Of a stretch of 64,000 bases of DNA, positions 48,673 to 59,047 are shown in pieces. The DNA lies in the NCBI RefSeq assembly GCF_000007365.1, contig NC_004061.1, positions 1-64,000 of the forward strand. Reading direction: 5' to 3'. Origin of the DNA: Buchnera aphidicola str. Sg (Schizaphis graminum). Lineage in GTDB: Bacteria; Pseudomonadota; Gammaproteobacteria; Enterobacterales; Enterobacteriaceae. The stretch's first letter is position 1, and every line of letters starts with the position of its first letter. Position numbers and translations under genes: made by a program. The notes beneath the pieces were generated by a model. That model saw only the letters and a list, made by a program, of their open reading frames with translations, had not been told where the DNA came from and did not search any database.

Positions 48673-48696
48673 TGAAAAAAATTAAAAATTTTTTTG

Positions 48697-48768
<72 letters not shown>

Positions 48769-48773
48769 ATTTC

Positions 48774-48855
<82 letters not shown>

Positions 48856-48869
48856 TATTTTTAAATTTA

Positions 48870-48942
<73 letters not shown>

Positions 48943-48988
48943 TTTAGTTTATTTATTTTCTTAGTATTTAATACATTTTTCTTTTTAT

Positions 48989-49016
48989 ATTATATAATTT
49001 TTCATTTTTATTGCAA
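48989..49016 (-). promoter_or_regulatory. promoter of the thrU-tyrU-glyT-thrT tRNA genes
   Basis: Minus-strand TTGCAA (49011-49016), 16-bp spacer, perfect TATAAT (48989-48994), ending 46 bp before the thrU 5' end. The position, spacing and -10 fit a strong stable-RNA promoter. Confidence 0.65.
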
Positions 49017-49077
49017 GTTTTTTAAGAAAAAATTTTTTAGTTAAATTATTATGAGTGTTAAGTATATAAGAGGTATT

Positions 49078-50112
49078 TTACAATAATTTTACCTTTCCTA
49101 AAGAATTAATAAAATCTACCTCAGGTTCTAAGTATATTCCAAATTTTTTTAGAATGCATTTTTGTATTATTTGAGCTAATTTTAAAATGTCTTTGGAATT
49201 TGCTTTTTTAAGATTAATTAATATAAGTTTTTGTTTTTTATAAATTGCTGCATCACCAATTTGAATATTTTTAAAATTATACTTTTCAATTAACCAAGCA
49301 GCAGGAATTTTGATAAATCCATTTTTTTGGATGTAATATGGCATCTTCATGTATGAAGATAAAATTTTTTTTGTTTTTTTAGATGTAATAATAGGATTTT
49401 TAAAAAAACTACCTGCATTTCCTAATTTTTTAAGATTAGGTAATTTTTTTTTTCTTATCTGACAGACTATATTAAATATTTTATAAGCATTTATTTCTAA
49501 TATTTTTTTACTTTTTAAAAGTGATGAAAAAATAACAGGTTTCCAGTTTTTTTTTATTTTTATACCAACTGCAATAACTGCATATCCGTTATTATATTTG
49601 TATTTAAAAATACTGCTTCGATAAGAAAAATTACATGTTTTTTTTTTAAGTCTAATTGTTTTGCCATTTTCTAGAGAAATAACATCTACATACTGGCATA
49701 TATTTTTTAACTCTAAACCATAAGCACCAATATTTTGAATAGCTGCTGATCCTACTGAACCAGGAATTAAAGCTAAATTTTCTAATCCGAAGAAACCCAT
49801 TCTCAATGTATATTTAACTAAATCATGCCATTTTTCTCCTGAAAAAACATGTAATAACCAATTTTTTTTTTTTTCTTCAATTCTTATTCCCTTTATGCGA
49901 TTAATAATGACTACTCCTGCATAATTTTCTAAAAAAAGTACATTGCTTCCTTCGCCTAAAATTATATAAGGAATATTAGATAAATTACATGTTTTCCATA
50001 TTTTCATTAATGATTGAATTGTCTTAACAAAAATAATTTTTTTTGCTGTAACATTTATTGAAAATGTATTTAAATTTTTTAAAGATTGGTAAGATTTTTT
50101 TTTTTTATACAT
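49078..50112 (-). CDS. murB: UDP-N-acetylenolpyruvoylglucosamine reductase
   Basis: FAD enzyme that makes UDP-MurNAc for peptidoglycan. 344 residues (E. coli 342). FAD-binding LGEGSNVLF, LENLALIPGSVGSAAIQNIGA, FSYRSSIFK; catalytic serine in GNAGSFFKNP and glutamate in LEPEVDF. Extremely lysine-rich; the mRNA carries A12 (50095-50106, codons 3-6) and A13 (49862-49874), both in frame. In E. coli birA follows murB; it is missing here. Confidence 0.96.
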   Translation of the reverse strand: MYKKKKSYQSLKNLNTFSINVTAKKIIFVKTIQSLMKIWKTCNLSNIPYIILGEGSNVLFLENYAGVVIINRIKGIRIEEKKKNWLLHVFSGEKWHDLVKYTLRMGFFGLENLALIPGSVGSAAIQNIGAYGLELKNICQYVDVISLENGKTIRLKKKTCNFSYRSSIFKYKYNNGYAVIAVGIKIKKNWKPVIFSSLLKSKKILEINAYKIFNIVCQIRKKKLPNLKKLGNAGSFFKNPIITSKKTKKILSSYMKMPYYIQKNGFIKIPAAWLIEKYNFKNIQIGDAAIYKKQKLILINLKKANSKDILKLAQIIQKCILKKFGIYLEPEVDFINSLGKVKLL

Positions 50113-50248
50113 AAAGTTTTAACGTAGTTTTTTTATTTTTTAAATAAAAATTTAATTCTTTAAACTTTAAAAAGTTAATATAAATTTAATGTATAATATA
50201 TCAAAAATATTAAGTTTTAACTATCAAATTTTAATGGAATTTTTAATA

Positions 50249-51127
50249 ATGAACTTTTTACATCAGTATTATCAGGATATAATTAAGAAAAAATTAGAAA
50301 ATTTAAATGATAAAATTCAATGTTCTTTCGAATTTTTTCCTCCTAAAAATTTAGATACAGAAAAAAAATTATTCTCTTCAGTTGTAAAATTAAGTCTATT
50401 GAAACCGTTTTTGTTTTCTGTCACTTATGGAGCAAATAGCGGAGAACGAAAAAAAACTTATAGTATTGTACAAAGAATACATAAAAAAACAGGTATTACA
50501 ACAGCTCCTCATCTGACTTGTGTAGATGCTTCATTAAGTGAATTAAAAGAAATAGCAAAATTTTATTGGGAAAATGGTATTAGAAGTATAGTTGCTTTAA
50601 GAGGAGACGTGCCAAACAAATCATATCAACATAAAATATATGCTTTAGATTTAGTTGTATTATTGAAGAAAATTGCTGATTTTGATATTTCTGTAGCTGC
50701 TTATCCAGAAATACATCCAGAATCAAAAAATGCTCAATCTGATATTTTAAATTTAAAAAAGAAAGCTGATGCTGGTGCAAATAGAGCAATTACTCAGTTT
50801 TTTTTTAATGTTGAAAGTTATTTACGTTTTCGTGATAACTGTATAAAAAATAATATAAATATTGAAATTATACCTGGTATACTACCAATTTATAATTTTG
50901 AACAACTAAAAAAATTTTCTAGTATGACTAATGTGAGTATTCCTAAATGGATGTTTGAAATGTTTAACGGATTAGATGAAGATTTAGAAACTCAGAAAAT
51001 TATAGGTTCAAACATAGTTATAAATATTGTAAAAACGTTATTATATGAAGGAGTAAAAAATTTTCATTTTTATACTTTAAATAAATCAGATGTAATATAT
51101 TCTATATGTCATATGTTTGGTTTATAA
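50249..51127 (+). CDS. metF: 5,10-methylenetetrahydrofolate reductase
   Basis: Reduces methylene-THF to methyl-THF, the methyl donor of MetE. TIM-barrel flavoprotein: CSFEFFPPKN, SVTYGANSGERKKT, APHLTCVDAS, ALRGDVP, NRAITQFFFNVESYLRFRD. The frame is open from 50189, but the ATG at 50249 aligns with the E. coli start (MSFFHASQRDALNQSL against MNFLHQYYQDIIKKKL), giving 292 residues (E. coli 296). Convergent with argE, 32 bp apart. No MetJ box was looked for beyond visual inspection. Confidence 0.96.
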   Translation: MNFLHQYYQDIIKKKLENLNDKIQCSFEFFPPKNLDTEKKLFSSVVKLSLLKPFLFSVTYGANSGERKKTYSIVQRIHKKTGITTAPHLTCVDASLSELKEIAKFYWENGIRSIVALRGDVPNKSYQHKIYALDLVVLLKKIADFDISVAAYPEIHPESKNAQSDILNLKKKADAGANRAITQFFFNVESYLRFRDNCIKNNINIEIIPGILPIYNFEQLKKFSSMTNVSIPKWMFEMFNGLDEDLETQKIIGSNIVINIVKTLLYEGVKNFHFYTLNKSDVIYSICHMFGL

Positions 51128-51159
51128 TAATCAAAGAAATCATTTTTTTTAAATATTAT

Positions 51160-52305
51160 TTAATAACAAAAGTTTTTTATTAATTTTCTTATTATTTTTT
51201 TAGTAGGTTTAATAAAAGAACAATCTAAATATTCATCTGCATTATGTGCTTGTTGAATAGAACCTGGTCCTAGTATTAAAGTTGGTCCAATTTTGCCAAG
51301 AAAAGGTGCTTCAGTACAATAATTAGCTGTTGTTGGTTTTAATTGACATGAGTTTTCTATTTTTTTAATGATTTTTTTTTCTTTAGGAAACTCGTATGGA
51401 GGTACAGAAAAAAAAAGATTTTTTAAAAAAATGCGATTTGGCCATTTTTTAAAAATTGCTTGTAACATTTCTTGAATTAGAATTTCAATTTGTGTTAAAG
51501 TCAATCCCGGTGTCGGTCGTATTTCAAATTTTAAGTTGCACAATGCACAAATTCTATTAATTGCATTACCTCCATTTATAGAAGAAAAATTCATAGTAGG
51601 ATATCCAATAGAAAAGTCTTTATGAAAATATTTTTCTCTTAAATAAATTTTCAATTTAAGTAGTTTTTTTATAACTAAATGCATAATTTCAATACTGTTA
51701 ATACCATTAGCAGGATTGCTTGAGTGACCAGTATTACCGACAACATCAATAGAATAAGAGACGTGCCCCTTATGTGCTTTTACTAATTTTAAAGATGTCG
51801 GTTCTCCAATAATAATAAAATCTGGTTTTATACTTGAAGATTGAATAAAATATCTCGCTCCTGACATATCAGTTTCTTCGTTGGCAGTTGCAAGAATATA
51901 AATTGGTTTTTTTATACTTTTTATGTTTATCGAACATAGAGCATCTAGTATAAAAGCAAAAAAACCTTTCATATCTACTGTACCTAATCCATATAATTTA
52001 TTATTTTTCTCAGTTAGTTTAAAAGGATCTTTTGTCCATAAGTGTTCATCAAAGTCAACAGTATCTGTATGTCCAGAAAATAAAATACCTCCCTTTCCAT
52101 CTCCAAAAGAGGCTAACATATTGAATTTATTTGTATTTGGAATATTTTTTATGTTTATCAAAAAATTCAATTCAGAAAAATAATTAGATAATAGATCAAT
52201 TAAAACTTTATTACTTTGATCAAGCTTGTTGTTTAGACTACTAATAGTAGGTATTTTAATTAATGATTCATATATTTTAATAAAAGAAGGTATTTTTCTT
52301 ATCAT
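51160..52305 (-). CDS. argE: acetylornithine deacetylase
   Basis: M20 metallopeptidase that releases ornithine from N-acetylornithine. 381 residues (E. coli 383). Metal-binding and catalytic residues are visible in FSGHTDTVDFD, GLGTVDMKGFF, ANEETDMSGA, IIGEPTSLK and QAHNADEY. The dimerisation domain with GHSSNP is present. Divergent from argC (163 bp), the E. coli arrangement. No sequence resembling an ARG box stands out in the spacer. Confidence 0.96.
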   Translation of the reverse strand: MIRKIPSFIKIYESLIKIPTISSLNNKLDQSNKVLIDLLSNYFSELNFLINIKNIPNTNKFNMLASFGDGKGGILFSGHTDTVDFDEHLWTKDPFKLTEKNNKLYGLGTVDMKGFFAFILDALCSINIKSIKKPIYILATANEETDMSGARYFIQSSSIKPDFIIIGEPTSLKLVKAHKGHVSYSIDVVGNTGHSSNPANGINSIEIMHLVIKKLLKLKIYLREKYFHKDFSIGYPTMNFSSINGGNAINRICALCNLKFEIRPTPGLTLTQIEILIQEMLQAIFKKWPNRIFLKNLFFSVPPYEFPKEKKIIKKIENSCQLKPTTANYCTEAPFLGKIGPTLILGPGSIQQAHNADEYLDCSFIKPTKKIIRKLIKNFCY

Positions 52306-52468
52306 TTAAAGTAATGTTATTTAGGTAATTTATTAAATTTTTTTATGATTATGATGTATTTTAAATATAAAATAAAAAATATCAATAAAATTTAATAATT
52401 AATAGAATTTATTTTAATTAACTGATTCTTTTTTTTAATATTTTTATTTTTTTAAGGTTTATTAATTT

Positions 52469-53473
52469 ATGTTGAATGTGTTAATTGTTGGTGCTAGTGG
52501 ATATTCTGGTGCGGAATTAGTTAATTATATTAACCGTCATATGTTTTCTAAAATTAAAAAAATTTTTGTTTCAGAAAATAGTTCTCATATAGGTAAATTA
52601 TTTTCAGAATTACATCAAGAATTTAAAAATATTATAGATTTACCATTTGAAGCAATCAACTATGATACTTTAATTGAAAAAGATATTGATGCTGTTTTTT
52701 TAGCTACTGATCATCACGTTAGTTACTCTCTTGTGCCCTTTTTTTTATCTCTTAATTGTGTTGTTTTTGATTTATCTGGTGCTTATAGAGTTAAAAACAC
52801 TGATACTTATTTAAAGTATTATGGTTTTTCTCATCAACATCAAGATATCTTAAAACGATCTGTATATGGATTGGCTGAATGGAATAAGCAAGAAATTAAA
52901 AAAGCTGAATTAATTGCTGTTCCAGGATGTTACGCAACGTGTATACAATTGGCATTAAAACCTCTTATAAAAGAAAATTTTTTAAATGATGAATTTATTC
53001 CAATTATTAATGCTATAAGTGGTGTTAGCGGAGCTGGTAGAAAAGCTAATATTACTAATAGTTTTTGTGAAGTTAGTTTGCATCCATATAATGTTTTTAC
53101 TCATCGTCATACTCCTGAAATTATAGAGCATTTAGGTATCCCAGTGATTTTTATTCCTCATTTAGGTTCCTTTTCACGTGGAATTCTTGCTAGTATTACA
53201 TGTAAGTTAAAATGTAATTTTACATTCCAGGATATTTATAATTTATATAATACAGTTTATAAAGAAAAACCATTAATTCGAGTATATGAAAAAAATTTTC
53301 CTAGTATTAAAGCTGTGGTAAAATTACCTTTTTGTGATATTGGATTTATCATCCAAGATAAATATATCGTTATTATAGCTGCTGAAGATAATTTATTGAA
53401 AGGTGCAGCTGCACAAGCTATACAATGTTTTAATATTCGTTTTGGATTTTCTGAAATTGAATCAATTATTTAA
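52469..53473 (+). CDS. argC: N-acetyl-gamma-glutamyl-phosphate reductase
   Basis: Third step of arginine synthesis, NADPH-dependent. 334 residues, the E. coli length. Rossmann motif [12 protein letters not shown] at the N-terminus; catalytic cysteine in [19 protein letters not shown] and the C-terminal histidine region [15 protein letters not shown]. First gene of argCBGH. Confidence 0.97.
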   Translation: MLNVLIVGASGYSGAELVNYINRHMFSKIKKIFVSENSSHIGKLFSELHQEFKNIIDLPFEAINYDTLIEKDIDAVFLATDHHVSYSLVPFFLSLNCVVFDLSGAYRVKNTDTYLKYYGFSHQHQDILKRSVYGLAEWNKQEIKKAELIAVPGCYATCIQLALKPLIKENFLNDEFIPIINAISGVSGAGRKANITNSFCEVSLHPYNVFTHRHTPEIIEHLGIPVIFIPHLGSFSRGILASITCKLKCNFTFQDIYNLYNTVYKEKPLIRVYEKNFPSIKAVVKLPFCDIGFIIQDKYIVIIAAEDNLLKGAAAQAIQCFNIRFGFSEIESII

Positions 53474-53488
53474 ATGAGGTATTTTTTG

Positions 53489-54265
53489 ATGATGAGTCCT
53501 TTGGTTATTAAATTAGGTGGAGTTCTTTTAGAAAGTGATAATGCAATGATGCGTTTGTTTAAAGCGCTTCTTGATTATCAAAAATCTAATAAACGACATA
53601 TTTTAATAATTCATGGAGGAGGACGCTTAATAGATGATTTAATGAATAAATTATCATTGCCTATTGAGAAAAAAAATGGTTTGCGAATCACTCAATCTGA
53701 ACATATTAATGTTATTACAGGTGCGTTAGCAGGAACAGCTAACAAAATTCTGCTTTCATGGGCATTAAAATATAAAATAAATGCTGTTGGTTTGTGTTTA
53801 GCAGATGGAAAAAGTGTTAATGTAGAAAAATTAGATCAGGATTTAGGGCACGTTGGAAAAGCTAAACCAGGTTCTCCTCTTTTTTTAACAAAATTATGCG
53901 AACAAGGCATTTTACCAATCATTAGTTCTATAGGTATTACAGATGATGGTTTATTAATGAATGTTAATGCAGATTTAGCAGCCACGGCTTTGGCTACTAC
54001 CTTAAAAGCAAATTTGATTTTATTATCTGATATAAGTTCAATATTAGATGGTAAAGGTCAAAGAATTTCAGAAATAAATTACCTTCAAGCTAAAAAATTA
54101 ATATCTCAGGGTATTATTACTAATGGTATGATCGTTAAGGTGAATGCAGCTTTAGAAGCAGCTCGGGTATTACAACGTTCTATAGATATTGCTAGTTGGC
54201 AAAATACAGATCAACTTAAATTATTATTTAATGGTATCAATATTGGTACTCGAGTTTTAGTATAG
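53489..54265 (+). CDS. argB: acetylglutamate kinase
   Basis: Phosphorylates N-acetylglutamate. 258 residues, the E. coli length, from the ATG at 53489, which is behind GAGGT and aligns with E. coli [14 protein letters not shown]. An ATG at 53474, immediately after the argC stop, would add five residues. [34 protein letters not shown] and DGKGQRI are amino-acid-kinase signatures. Coupled to argC. Confidence 0.97.
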   Translation: MMSPLVIKLGGVLLESDNAMMRLFKALLDYQKSNKRHILIIHGGGRLIDDLMNKLSLPIEKKNGLRITQSEHINVITGALAGTANKILLSWALKYKINAVGLCLADGKSVNVEKLDQDLGHVGKAKPGSPLFLTKLCEQGILPIISSIGITDDGLLMNVNADLAATALATTLKANLILLSDISSILDGKGQRISEINYLQAKKLISQGIITNGMIVKVNAALEAARVLQRSIDIASWQNTDQLKLLFNGINIGTRVLV

Positions 54266-54293
54266 TCTGATTATAATAGGTTGTAAAAATATT

Positions 54294-55499
54294 ATGAATA
54301 ATTTTAAAAAAGTGGTGTTAGCATATTCTGGTGGTTTAGATACTTCAGCCATCATCCCTTGGTTGAAAGAAAATTATCATGTTGATGTTGTGGCTTTTGT
54401 AGCTGATATAGGTCAATCAAAAAAAGATTTAAATGGTATTGAAAAAAAAGCACTGCAATCTGGTGCAATTGATTGCCGTGTTTTTGATTTAAAAGAGGAA
54501 TTTATAAAAGATTACGTATATCCAGTTTTAAAAACAGGTTCTTTATATGAAGGAAATTATTTATTAGGTACAGCAATAGCTAGACCTATTATTGCTAAAA
54601 AACAAGTAGAATTCGCTTCGAGTATTGGAGCAAAATTTTTATGTCATGGCGCTACTGGGAAGGGTAATGATCAAGTTCGTTTTGAGATAGCTTATGCAGC
54701 ATTAGCTCCTTATATGAAAGTGATTGCTCCATGGCGCGAATGGAATCTTAATTCAAGAGAATCACTGTTAGAATATTTGCGTGAAAAAAATATTCCAACA
54801 TCAGCGACTTTAGAGAAAATTTACAGCAGAGATGAGAATTCTTTGCATATTTCTACAGAAGGAGGTTTACTTGAAGATCTTTGGAATAAACCGAATGCAG
54901 ATTGTTGGAATTGGACAGTAGAACTAGAAGATGCTCCAGAACAACCAGAATATATTTCTTTAATTGTAAAAAATGGATCTGTTGTATCTGTTAATAATGA
55001 GTTTTTAACTCCTTTAAAATGTATAGAAAAATTAAACAAAATTGGTTCTAAACACGCTATAGGAAGAATTGACATTGTTGAAAATAGACTCGTTGGAATT
55101 AAATCTAGAGGTTGCTATGAAACTCCGGGTGGTACTATTATGCACATAGCACTCAGAGCAATTGAGCAATTAGTATTTGATCGAGAAAGTTTTAAATGGC
55201 GAGAAAAAATTGGTTTAGAAATGTCGTCTGTAGTTTACGATGGACGTTGGTTTACTCCTATTCGTAAATCTTTACAAGCTTCTGCAGATTCTTTATCTTC
55301 TGAAGTTAATGGCGAAGTTGTATTAAAATTGTATAAAGGCAGTGTAATTCCTGTACAAAAAAAATCTTCGAATTCTTTATATTCTAAAGAATATGCAACT
55401 TTTGGTGAAGATGAAGTTTATAAGCATTCTGATGCTGAAGGTTTTATTCGTCTTTTTTCTCTTTCTTCTAGAATACGAGCTCAAAACAAGTTAAAATAA
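54294..55499 (+). CDS. argG: argininosuccinate synthase
   Basis: Joins citrulline and aspartate. 401 residues: the short form found in many bacteria, not the 447-residue E. coli form. N-terminal PP-loop [17 protein letters not shown], and the citrulline/aspartate-binding region GATGKGNDQ. Located between argB and argH, as in the argCBGH clusters of Vibrio-like relatives, whereas E. coli keeps argG elsewhere. 28 bp after argB. Confidence 0.97.
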   Translation: MNNFKKVVLAYSGGLDTSAIIPWLKENYHVDVVAFVADIGQSKKDLNGIEKKALQSGAIDCRVFDLKEEFIKDYVYPVLKTGSLYEGNYLLGTAIARPIIAKKQVEFASSIGAKFLCHGATGKGNDQVRFEIAYAALAPYMKVIAPWREWNLNSRESLLEYLREKNIPTSATLEKIYSRDENSLHISTEGGLLEDLWNKPNADCWNWTVELEDAPEQPEYISLIVKNGSVVSVNNEFLTPLKCIEKLNKIGSKHAIGRIDIVENRLVGIKSRGCYETPGGTIMHIALRAIEQLVFDRESFKWREKIGLEMSSVVYDGRWFTPIRKSLQASADSLSSEVNGEVVLKLYKGSVIPVQKKSSNSLYSKEYATFGEDEVYKHSDAEGFIRLFSLSSRIRAQNKLK

Positions 55500-55539
55500 A
55501 AACATAAATATTTTTAAATCATTCTTATAGAGAAAATAT

Positions 55540-56919
55540 ATGTCGCTTTGGGGTGGAAGATTCCTTGATGAATCTAATGAAACATTTAAAAAATTTAATG
55601 CCTCTTTACCTTTTGATTATATTTTAGTTAAAGAGGATATATTTGCATCTATTGCTTGGTCTAAATCTCTTGTTGAAGTTGGAGTTCTCACTCAGGAAGA
55701 GCAAAAAAAAATAGAGTCTGCACTAATTTCTTTAAAAGAAGAAATTTATAATAATTCAAAAAAAATTCTTGAAAGTGACTACGAAGATATTCATAGTTGG
55801 ATAGAAGCTAATCTTATTAAAAAAATAGGTGAATTAGGTAAAAAATTGCATACTGGTCGTAGTAGAAATGATCAAATTACTACTGATTTAAAATTGTGGT
55901 GTAAAAGAAAAATTTTTGTTTTATTAGACAGTATTATTAATTTACAAAAAAATTTTATTTTTGTTGCTGAATTAAATGATGACGTCATAATGCCAGGATA
56001 TACTCATTTGCAGCGTGCTCAACCGATCACTTTTTCTTATTGGTGTTTAGCTTACGTACAAATGTTTAAACGTGATGTTAGTCGTTTAAAAGATATTTTA
56101 AAAAGATTAGATATCAGTCCATTAGGTTCAGGTGCTCTATCTGGAACTGCATGGAATATTAATAGGAAAAAACTTGCTATATCAATGGGTTTTAGTTCGG
56201 AAACTAATAATGCACTTGATAGTGTTTCTGATAGAGATTATCTTATAGAATTGCTATCAGCTTCTTCAATTAGTATGACTCATTTATCTCGTTTCTCTGA
56301 AGATTTAATTTTTTTTAACTCTAGTGAAGCTAATTTTATTGAATTATCTGATTCTATTACATCTGGATCGTCTTTAATGCCGCAAAAAAAAAATCCAGAT
56401 GCATTAGAGCTTATACGTGCTAAATGTGGTCGTGTTCATGGTGCTTTAGTCTCTATTTTAGTGGTTTTAAAATCTCTTCCCTTATCTTATAATAAAGATC
56501 TTCAAGAAGATAAAGAAGGTCTATTTGATTCTCTTAAAACTTGGAATGATTCTTTGTTGATAGCTAGTTTAGTTTTAAAAAACATAAAATTAAATCGTTT
56601 ATCGTGTCGTAAAGCTGCAGAAAAAGGTTATTCTAATGCCACGGAAATTGCAGATTATTTAGTAAAAAAAGGTATGACTTTTCGTGAAGCACATCATGTA
56701 TCAGGTAAATTAGTGCTTCGAGCTATTAAGGAAAACAAATCTTTGAATGATTTAGATCTCTCGATATTTCAAAGTTATAGTGCCCTTATTACTGATGATA
56801 TATATAAAAATATTACGCTAGAAGCATGTCTTGAAAAACGTTCTTCTAAAGGTGGAGTAGCACCAAATGAGATACGTAAAGAGATTTTTAAAGAAAAAGA
56901 AAGATTAAATATTTTATAA
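55540..56919 (+). CDS. argH: argininosuccinate lyase
   Basis: Last step to arginine. 459 residues (E. coli 457). Aspartase/fumarase fold: [22 protein letters not shown], and the signature loop [13 protein letters not shown] with the catalytic serine. This signature is encoded by a run of 10 A (56384-56393 region), kept in frame. Last gene of the cluster; a hairpin follows. Confidence 0.97.
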   Translation: MSLWGGRFLDESNETFKKFNASLPFDYILVKEDIFASIAWSKSLVEVGVLTQEEQKKIESALISLKEEIYNNSKKILESDYEDIHSWIEANLIKKIGELGKKLHTGRSRNDQITTDLKLWCKRKIFVLLDSIINLQKNFIFVAELNDDVIMPGYTHLQRAQPITFSYWCLAYVQMFKRDVSRLKDILKRLDISPLGSGALSGTAWNINRKKLAISMGFSSETNNALDSVSDRDYLIELLSASSISMTHLSRFSEDLIFFNSSEANFIELSDSITSGSSLMPQKKNPDALELIRAKCGRVHGALVSILVVLKSLPLSYNKDLQEDKEGLFDSLKTWNDSLLIASLVLKNIKLNRLSCRKAAEKGYSNATEIADYLVKKGMTFREAHHVSGKLVLRAIKENKSLNDLDLSIFQSYSALITDDIYKNITLEACLEKRSSKGGVAPNEIRKEIFKEKERLNIL

Positions 56920-56963
56920 AAGATTAATTTTTAATTGAAGTTTTTTATTTTTAAATTTTATAA

Positions 56964-56988
56964 GGCATTTAAATTTTTTTTAAATGCC
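56964..56988 (+). terminator. hairpin after argH
   Basis: Perfect 10-bp GGCATTTAAA / TTTAAATGCC with a 5-T loop, 44 bp after the argH stop, before yibN. No strong T run follows (GTAATTAAAATTTATTTT), so termination may be partial. Confidence 0.6.
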
Positions 56989-57049
56989 GTAATTAAAATT
57001 TATTTTATATAAAATTTTTTTAAGCGATGAAAAATAGGATTTTTATTAT

Positions 57050-57493
57050 ATGCAAGATGCATTATTTTTTATTTCTAATAATTTAGTACTTAGTTTAATA
57101 TGGTTGTTTTTTCTTATTTTAATATTTTTTTTAAGTACTAAAAATATGTTTTTAAAATCTAAAATTATTAATAACTTTCATGCAATAAATTTAATAAATC
57201 AAAAAAAAGCCATTATAGTTGATACACGATCTGTTGAATTGTATGATTCTGGTCATATCATTAATGCTATAAATATTCCATTTAACAATATTTGCCGAAA
57301 AACGATAAAAAAATTAAGTTTGTCTAGATCTGTTCCTATTATTCTTATAATAGATTCATTAGAGTATAATAAATATATTAAAAAATTTACTAAATATGGA
57401 TTAGATAAAGTTTATTTTTTAAAAAACGGGATGAATTCTTGGAATTCAGAAAATTTACCTACTACTTTTAAAAAAAATATTTTTTTAAAATAA
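57050..57493 (+). CDS. yibN: membrane-anchored rhodanese-like protein YibN
   Basis: 147 residues (E. coli 143). One N-terminal membrane segment (about residues 9-29), then a rhodanese-like domain with IIVDTRSVELYDSGHIINAINIP and YFLKNGMNSWNSENLP. The active-site loop after IILIID reads SLEYNKY and has no cysteine; the single cysteine (82) is elsewhere, so sulfurtransferase activity is unlikely. Its cellular role is not known. In E. coli yibN-grxC-secB-gpsA-cysE; here grxC and gpsA are missing. Confidence 0.9.
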   Translation: MQDALFFISNNLVLSLIWLFFLILIFFLSTKNMFLKSKIINNFHAINLINQKKAIIVDTRSVELYDSGHIINAINIPFNNICRKTIKKLSLSRSVPIILIIDSLEYNKYIKKFTKYGLDKVYFLKNGMNSWNSENLPTTFKKNIFLK

Positions 57494-57568
57494 ACTATTA
57501 AAATTAAGATTTAAAATCTAGTTTTTAAATATTTAAATACAAATTTTATTAATTTTAATGGATAAAAT

Positions 57569-58033
57569 ATGTCAGAAGAAAAATTAAAAAAAAAATCTTT
57601 TGAAATTCAAAGGATTTATATAAGAGACGCTTCTTTTGAAGCTCCGAATACTCCAAATATTTTTCATAAAAAATGGGATCCTGAAATAAAGTTTAATTTA
57701 AGTACAGTTTCTAAAAAATTAAAGCCAAATATTTTTGAAACTAATTTACAAGTAAGAGTAATAGTAAAAAGTGAGGAAAATTTAGTTTTTTTATGTGACG
57801 TTCATCAAGTAGGAATTTTTTTTATTTCTTGTTTAGATGAACAAGAATTAAAACATTGTTTAGGATCTTATTGTCCAAATATTTTATTTCCTTATGCTAG
57901 AACATGCATATCTAGTTTAGTATCTTATGGTAGTTTTCCACAATTAAATCTTTCACCTATTGATTTTGATGATATTTTTTGTAAAAATTTAAAATCTAAA
58001 AGAAATAATTTTTATCAGAAAGAAAATATTTAA
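57569..58033 (+). CDS. secB: protein-export chaperone SecB
   Basis: Tetrameric cytosolic chaperone that delivers unfolded precursors to SecA. 154 residues (E. coli 155). IQRIYIRDASFEAPNTPNIF, HCLGSYCPNILFPYAR and FPQLNLSPIDFDDIF are conserved. The C-terminal tail that contacts SecA is lysine-rich rather than acidic. Between yibN and cysE. Confidence 0.96.
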   Translation: MSEEKLKKKSFEIQRIYIRDASFEAPNTPNIFHKKWDPEIKFNLSTVSKKLKPNIFETNLQVRVIVKSEENLVFLCDVHQVGIFFISCLDEQELKHCLGSYCPNILFPYARTCISSLVSYGSFPQLNLSPIDFDDIFCKNLKSKRNNFYQKENI

Positions 58034-58093
58034 TTTTTGTTATTTTGATAGATAACATTAATCTAGTTTAGATATTGTTTTAAAGGTAGAGTT

Positions 58094-58879
58094 ATGTGTT
58101 CTTTAGAAGAGTTAGAATTATGGAATATGATAAAACACAAAGCTCAAAAAATATTAAAAAAAGAGCCAATTTTATCAAATTTTTATCAAAAAAGTATATT
58201 AAATCATAAAAAATTAAGTCATTCTTTAAGTTGTATATTATCTGATAAATTATCAACATCAATGATATCTGAAAAAGATATATACAATATTTTTAATAAA
58301 ATATATGCAAATAATATATCTATAATTAATTCGGTAGTTAAAGATATAAAAGCAGCATCACAACGTGATCCAGTTGTAAAACATTATTTAACTCCTCTTT
58401 TGTATTTAAAAGGTTTCCATGCTTTAGAAGCGTATAGACTAAGTCATTATCTTTGGAATATTAAAAGATATGAGTTATCTGCATACTTACAAAGTAGAAT
58501 ATCGACTGTTTTTTCAGTAGACATTCATCCTGCTGCTTCTATTGGTTCTGGAATTATGTTAGATCATGCAACTGGTATTGTTATTGGAGAAGGTGTAATA
58601 ATAGAAAATGATGTATCGATTTTTCATTCCGTAACTTTAGGTGGAACAGGTAGTAATACCGGTAAAAATAGGCATCCTATAATTAGAAAAAACGTCACTA
58701 TAGGAGCTGGAGCAAAAATATTAGGTAATATTGAAGTTGGTCAGGGAGTAAAAGTAGGTGCTGGATCTATAGTTTTAAAAAATATTCCTCCATTTGTTAC
58801 GGTTGTGGGTGTTCCTGCTAAAATTATAAAAAAAATTAAAAATAGTAATAAAAATCTTTTTCAAAAAGAAAAAAAATAA
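58094..58879 (+). CDS. cysE: serine O-acetyltransferase
   Basis: First step of cysteine synthesis from serine. 261 residues against 273 in E. coli. N-terminal helical domain (PLLYLKGFHALEAYR) and left-handed beta-helix with VDIHPAASIGSGIMLDHATG, GGTGSNTGKNRHP and GAGAKILGN. After VPAKI the protein ends in 17 lysine-rich residues with no match to the E. coli tail, which ends in isoleucine and binds CysK; E. coli feedback-resistance changes also map near that tail. So CysK binding and feedback may be altered. Confidence 0.95.
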   Translation: MCSLEELELWNMIKHKAQKILKKEPILSNFYQKSILNHKKLSHSLSCILSDKLSTSMISEKDIYNIFNKIYANNISIINSVVKDIKAASQRDPVVKHYLTPLLYLKGFHALEAYRLSHYLWNIKRYELSAYLQSRISTVFSVDIHPAASIGSGIMLDHATGIVIGEGVIIENDVSIFHSVTLGGTGSNTGKNRHPIIRKNVTIGAGAKILGNIEVGQGVKVGAGSIVLKNIPPFVTVVGVPAKIIKKIKNSNKNLFQKEKK

Positions 58880-59047
58880 TTTAATACGTAATTTAAAATA
58901 TTTGTAATATGGAGAAGGTATTTAATTTATATATATTATTTTGAAATTAAAACTCCTGTTTTTTTCTTAAAAACATAATGTATGTATTACTATTTTTTTG
59001 GTACAGAAGTTTTATTTTCTACAATATTATATATCTTTTTTTCATTG

